From Tamarix chinensis (lineage: Eukaryota > Streptophyta > Magnoliopsida > Caryophyllales > Tamaricaceae), in NCBI GenBank assembly GCA_030549775.1, contig CM060174.1, positions 15,046,193 to 15,110,192 of the forward strand: a stretch of DNA of 64,000 nucleotides, written 5' to 3'. Numbering within the stretch: the stretch's first letter is position 1; every line of letters starts with the position of its first letter. The notes under the pieces were generated by a model. It saw only the letters and a list, made by a program, of their open reading frames with translations. It ran no database searches and was not told the origin of the DNA. Below are positions 60,587 through 64,000 of the stretch, in pieces. Both the position numbers and the translations under genes were made by a program.

Positions 60587-61950
60587 ATGAAGCAAATTTG
60601 GGATATTCAGATTGCAGGCTTGAAGCAATTTTACGCGATGCAAAAACTCAAGAGATTAAAAGGGGAGTTCAAAAAATTTAATGCAACTCATATTGGCCAT
60701 GTAACCCATGAGTTTGAAAAGGATAAAAAAGAATGGGAACACATAAAAAATAATCTGCAATCTAGCCCCAATAGTTGCCATCTATTAGACAAGGAAAAAG
60801 AAGCTAAGAAGAGATGGTGGAACATGTTACAAATTGAAGAACATTACCTTCTACAAAAGGCTAAGATCAACTTTGTCAAGTTAGAGGATGAAAATAATGC
60901 TTATTTCCATGCTAAGGTTAAGGAAAGGAATAGTATAAACTCCTTTACTCAGCTGCATAGCCTCAATGGTAATTAGCTTTTATCATAGCTAGAGATAGAG
61001 AAAGAAATTATTGTTTTTTACAAAGACATGTTAAGAACTACAAGTACAAGTCTCCCTACCCTGATCTAGAGATGTTCAAGCAAGGGCTAATTCTCTCTAT
61101 AGAAAGTAGATTGCCCCTCCTAAAGTCAATTTCAAAGTCTGAAGTGAGGAAAGCAACATTCAACATGGGTGATAATAAAGCTCCAGGTCCTGATGGGTAC
61201 AATGCTCACTTTTTCAAAGCAGCATGGTGTATTGTAGGGGATGATATATATGAAGCAACAAAGAAATTATGGAATACATGTTTTCTTTTCAAAACCCTGA
61301 ATAACAAAAGTATCCATTTAGTCCCTAACACCCATCATGCTACTTACATAACAAAATATAGACCCATTGCTTACTACAATGTGATATATAAAATCTTCTC
61401 AAAAGTGATTACTAATAGACTCATTGAAGTTCTTAGTGAAGTAGTGGGTGAAGGCCAGTCTGCTTTTGTCCCTAGAAGGTGGATAGGAGATAACATCTTA
61501 ATTGCACTAGAATTATTGATAAAGTATAAAAGTCAAAATATAAGTCCCCGTATGATGATGAAAGTGGATCTGAAAAAGGCTTATGACACTCTAGAATGGA
61601 AATTTTTGCAAACAATGTTAGAGGGTTTAGGCTTTCTTTTTCACTTTGTAAATTTGATCATGCAATGCCTGGCAACTATGAACTTCTCTATAAACTTACA
61701 AGGCTCTATGTGTAAACCTTTCCAAGGGAGGAGAGGGATTCGATAAGGAGACCCTCAGTCCCCCTACCTATTTGTCCTTACTATTGAGTATTTAAATAGG
61801 TTGATGCAAACATTATGGAAGGAGGATGGGTTTAAAGGTCATCCTGATTGTAAAAGATTGAGAATGGTCAATCTTTATTTTGCATATGATCTACTCCTTT
61901 TCAACAAGGTCACTTGAAATCATCCCAACTTATCAAGGATATATTAGATA
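60587..61950 (+). pseudogene. LINE reverse transcriptase domain (decayed)
   Basis: A linker (60587-60976) precedes the domain. NKAPGPDGYNAHFFK lies near 61169-61213, and KYRPIAYYNVIYKIFSKVITNRL near 61349-61420. GQSAFVPRRWIGDNI follows near 61453-61500, then MKVDLKKAYDTLEW near 61560-61600. A stop (TAA at 61744-61746) falls at the usual G-x-R-Q-G-D-P block. The FADD box reads FAYD at 61879-61890, so one catalytic Asp is lost. Confidence 0.92.
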
Positions 61951-62079
61951 TATTTACTGCCATGTCAATTCTTAGTGCTAACCCATAGAAAAGTTGCACT
62001 TATTTTGGAGGAATTCAAGCTAAGAATAAGAAGCATATTCTCCAGTACTTGAATTATAATGAAGGAAAATTTCCTTTTA

Positions 62080-63186
62080 GGTACTTGGGAGTACCATTAA
62101 GCAGTTCATCTCTGGCTACCACAAAATATCAGCTTTTAATCAAAAAAATCACTTAGATATTAAAAGCTTGGACTCTGAAATACTTAAGCTACACAGGTAA
62201 GCTCCAAGTCCTTCAATCAGCAATCTTTGGTGTCACAAATATTTGGATGCAAGTCTTTTTGCTTCCTAAAGTTAGTATGCACAAGTTGGATTCTATTTGT
62301 AGAGGATTATTCTTGAGTAATATGGAAGTAGGGAAAAGGAAGGCCTCCATTTCTTGGACTAGAATTTGTCGTCCTAAAGATAAAGGTGGATTAGGCCTTC
62401 AACAATTGTTACCCTAGAATATAGCCTGGTTTTGCAAAAACTTATGGAGATTACAGGTTCAGCAAGAAAGTATTTGGGTCAAGTGGATTCATGAAAAATA
62501 CTTAAGCAAATCAAACATAAATTCATTTTTTTCTGCTTTGAATAGATACCCGACAAGCTAATATTAAAGTGGATTCTTCATGGAAAACAAAACTCATTTT
62601 CAAAATGAGGGATTTAGGGCAAGAGGCCTTATTATCCAGCAGTGATAAAGGGAGATTCAGTGTTGACAAAATGTACCAGACCTTGAGGCCCATAAATGAT
62701 AAGGTTATGTAGTATAACCTTGTTTGGAATGCCTAGACACAAAATTATCTGTTGGATGGCTTGCTATGAAGTGTTGCTAGTGAAGACTAAGCTTAAGACA
62801 TAGCATGTTATTGATTGTGCTATTTGTAAAGTTTGTCAGCAGGATGATGAAGATCTCAATCATCTCTTAGTTCAATGTACTATTGCAAATAATCTTTGGA
62901 GAAGAATTATCAACTAGATGCTATTACCACATTTCTTTACTTCATGGTAAAGCTATATTCGATGGATGATCAAGAGTATAAGGAGAAAACATGGTTGTGC
63001 TGAAGTGTTAAGAATTACTTTTCCTGCTTTGATTTACATGATTTGGATCAATACAAATGAAGTTGTTTCCCAAAAGAAGCAATTTAACCCAGAGAGTATA
63101 AGTAAGCAGATTATTCAAGAGGTTTTCATGAGAGGCAGCCTTATCAAGAATGAAAAAACCCAGAGATTTTTTTTAAGCTTATAGAT
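62080..63186 (+). pseudogene. LINE C-terminal region with zf-RVT-like domain (decayed)
   Basis: Pieces such as YTGKLQVLQSAIFGVTNIWMQVF (62190-62260), ISWTRICRPKDKGGLGL (62350-62400) and IDCAICKVCQQDDEDLNHLL (62812-62870) follow the order seen in plant L1 polyproteins. They end in the Cys/His cluster CAICxxC...DLNHLLxxC. Several stops and frame changes occur. Confidence 0.8.
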
Positions 63187-63337
63187 CATTGGAAATAGTT
63201 GATAGGTAGGAGGTTGGATGTCCTTTTGATTTGTTTGAGTATCTTTTGTATGGCATCTCGCATATTGATACTTTGATGAACATATTGTTCATTTTGGTAA
63301 TAAAATTATTTACTTACCAAAAAAATAGTGATAATAA

Positions 63338-63551
63338 TAAAATATTTTTTTATTAATTATAAATTATTACTATGATTTACTTATAATTTATTTTAGTTTA
63401 GAAAATAATTCTAGCATCCACTAATTAGATCCCTACATCACTGTTCTCCTATAGTGGCCATATTTTATTAGAAATGGTATGTTTAATTAAACCTTATCCA
63501 ATAATCCTTATTTTATTTTTAATTCCTAAAATAGGATTTTGGGATATTACA
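63338..63551 (-). mobile_element. Giant LTR-like element, copy D, right part
   Basis: Continues copy D after the LINE. It ends CCTAAAATAGGATTTTGGGATATTACA, the reverse complement of a TGTAATATCCCAAAATCC sense start like that of copy E. The flank CCTAT (63552-63556) has no matching partner at the left side of the C/D block. Confidence 0.65.
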
Positions 63552-63675
63552 CCTATAAATAAAAATCTCTCTTATGCACACATCCATACATACTTTTATC
63601 CAAAAATAGATGGAAAATATATAATCACTATCCTTATATCTCCTTTAAACAATTCTCCATTCTCCTCAACCAACA

Positions 63676-64000
63676 ATGTCAGATGACTCATCCTCTAATG
63701 CATACATGAGTCTTGAAGAGATATCCACTTGAAAGAGGGCCAATCATAGTAGAATAAAACAATGAGTTTATATTGAACAATGTCATGGAGAAAGACATCA
63801 AAAATTAAACATTGATTATTTATCCAACAATCCAACATACAATGAAGCTCAATCTCATCATATATTTAGAATTAAAGGACCCTTATTCCATTATATTGTC
63901 GAAGATGTTACATGTCATTGTCCATATTTTCAAATGAGTCATCTTGCAAATGGTAGAAATATTTATTTTAATGCAAAAAAACATTGAAATGCCCCAAAAC
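63676..64000 (+). pseudogene. PIF/Harbinger transposase-like gene, 5' part, decayed, runs off the window
   Basis: ATG 63676 opens MSDDSSSNAYMSLEEIST, followed in the same frame by VYIEQCHGERHQKL, NIDYLSNNPTYNE, HHIFRIKGPLFHYIVEDV and CPYFQMSHLANGR. This is the N-terminal order of plant HARBI1-like proteins (an R-rich start, a DYF-NP-Y block, then an FRRRFRM-LF-IV block). Three in-frame TGA codons occur; the first two lie where the family has Arg, fitting CGA to TGA decay. The catalytic DDE region would lie beyond the window. Domesticated relatives exist, but the stops argue against function. Confidence 0.8.

Larger units (their letters stand above)
58530..63325 (+). mobile_element. L1-type LINE, decayed, with 12-bp target duplication
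   Basis: A non-LTR retrotransposon of about 4.8 kb. It is bounded by TAGTGATAATAA at 58518-58529 and again at 63326-63337, the second copy directly after an A-run (ACCAAAAAAA). In order it holds an ORF1-like region with a CCHC knuckle, an AP-like endonuclease, a reverse transcriptase and a C-terminal zf-RVT type domain. Stops and frameshifts break every part, so it is not active. It lies inside copy D, which resumes after it. Confidence 0.9.

Overview
The window is nuclear DNA of a flowering plant. It is AT-rich and has GT-AG introns, two conserved plant genes, and a dense nest of plant-type transposable elements: Ty1/copia, Ty3/gypsy, LINE, SINE, hAT, CACTA, Stowaway and PIF/Harbinger. The species cannot be named from the sequence. 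Introns of up to about 2.9 kb stuffed with repeats argue against a compact genome such as Arabidopsis.

Only two intact host genes were found. The first (2218-12627, + strand) is an 11-exon mitochondrial-carrier-family gene whose conserved core matches the plant peroxisomal NAD carrier PXN. It predicts 370 residues, and every intron has GT-AG ends and consistent phase. Introns 5, 8 and 10 hold a solo-LTR candidate, an inverted pair of related MITEs, a Stowaway-like MITE, a degenerate gag fragment and a possible SINE. The second (42524-44644, + strand) is an intronless PLS/E-class pentatricopeptide repeat gene of 706 residues, resembling Arabidopsis At3g47840.

From about 13.4 to 40.5 kb lies a repeat nest on mixed strands. 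It contains a decayed gypsy gag-protease and a minisatellite. It also contains a copia element whose 3' LTR, RNase H end and gag survive but whose central pol is missing. Inserted in the copia remains are several members of a family of very long LTR-like elements (about 5.3 kb when complete). One of these is split by an 8.0-kb CACTA transposon with a TAG target duplication, and the CACTA carries two tandem diverged 2.4-kb repeats. A gypsy reverse transcriptase fragment ends the block.

Downstream of the PPR gene are nested hAT MITEs with perfect 8-bp target duplications, another hAT MITE, a tRNA-type SINE and a minisatellite. Then comes a complete giant LTR-like copy (50177-55452) with a striking TCC/TTC tract of about 450 bp. 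An inverted, truncated copy abuts it and is itself split by a dead L1-type LINE with a 12-bp target duplication. The window ends inside a decayed PIF/Harbinger transposase.

I found no new multi-gene system. The most noteworthy material is the giant-LTR family and its inverted junctions, the cargo of the CACTA element, the inverted MITE pair in the PXN introns, and the cleanly datable nesting order.
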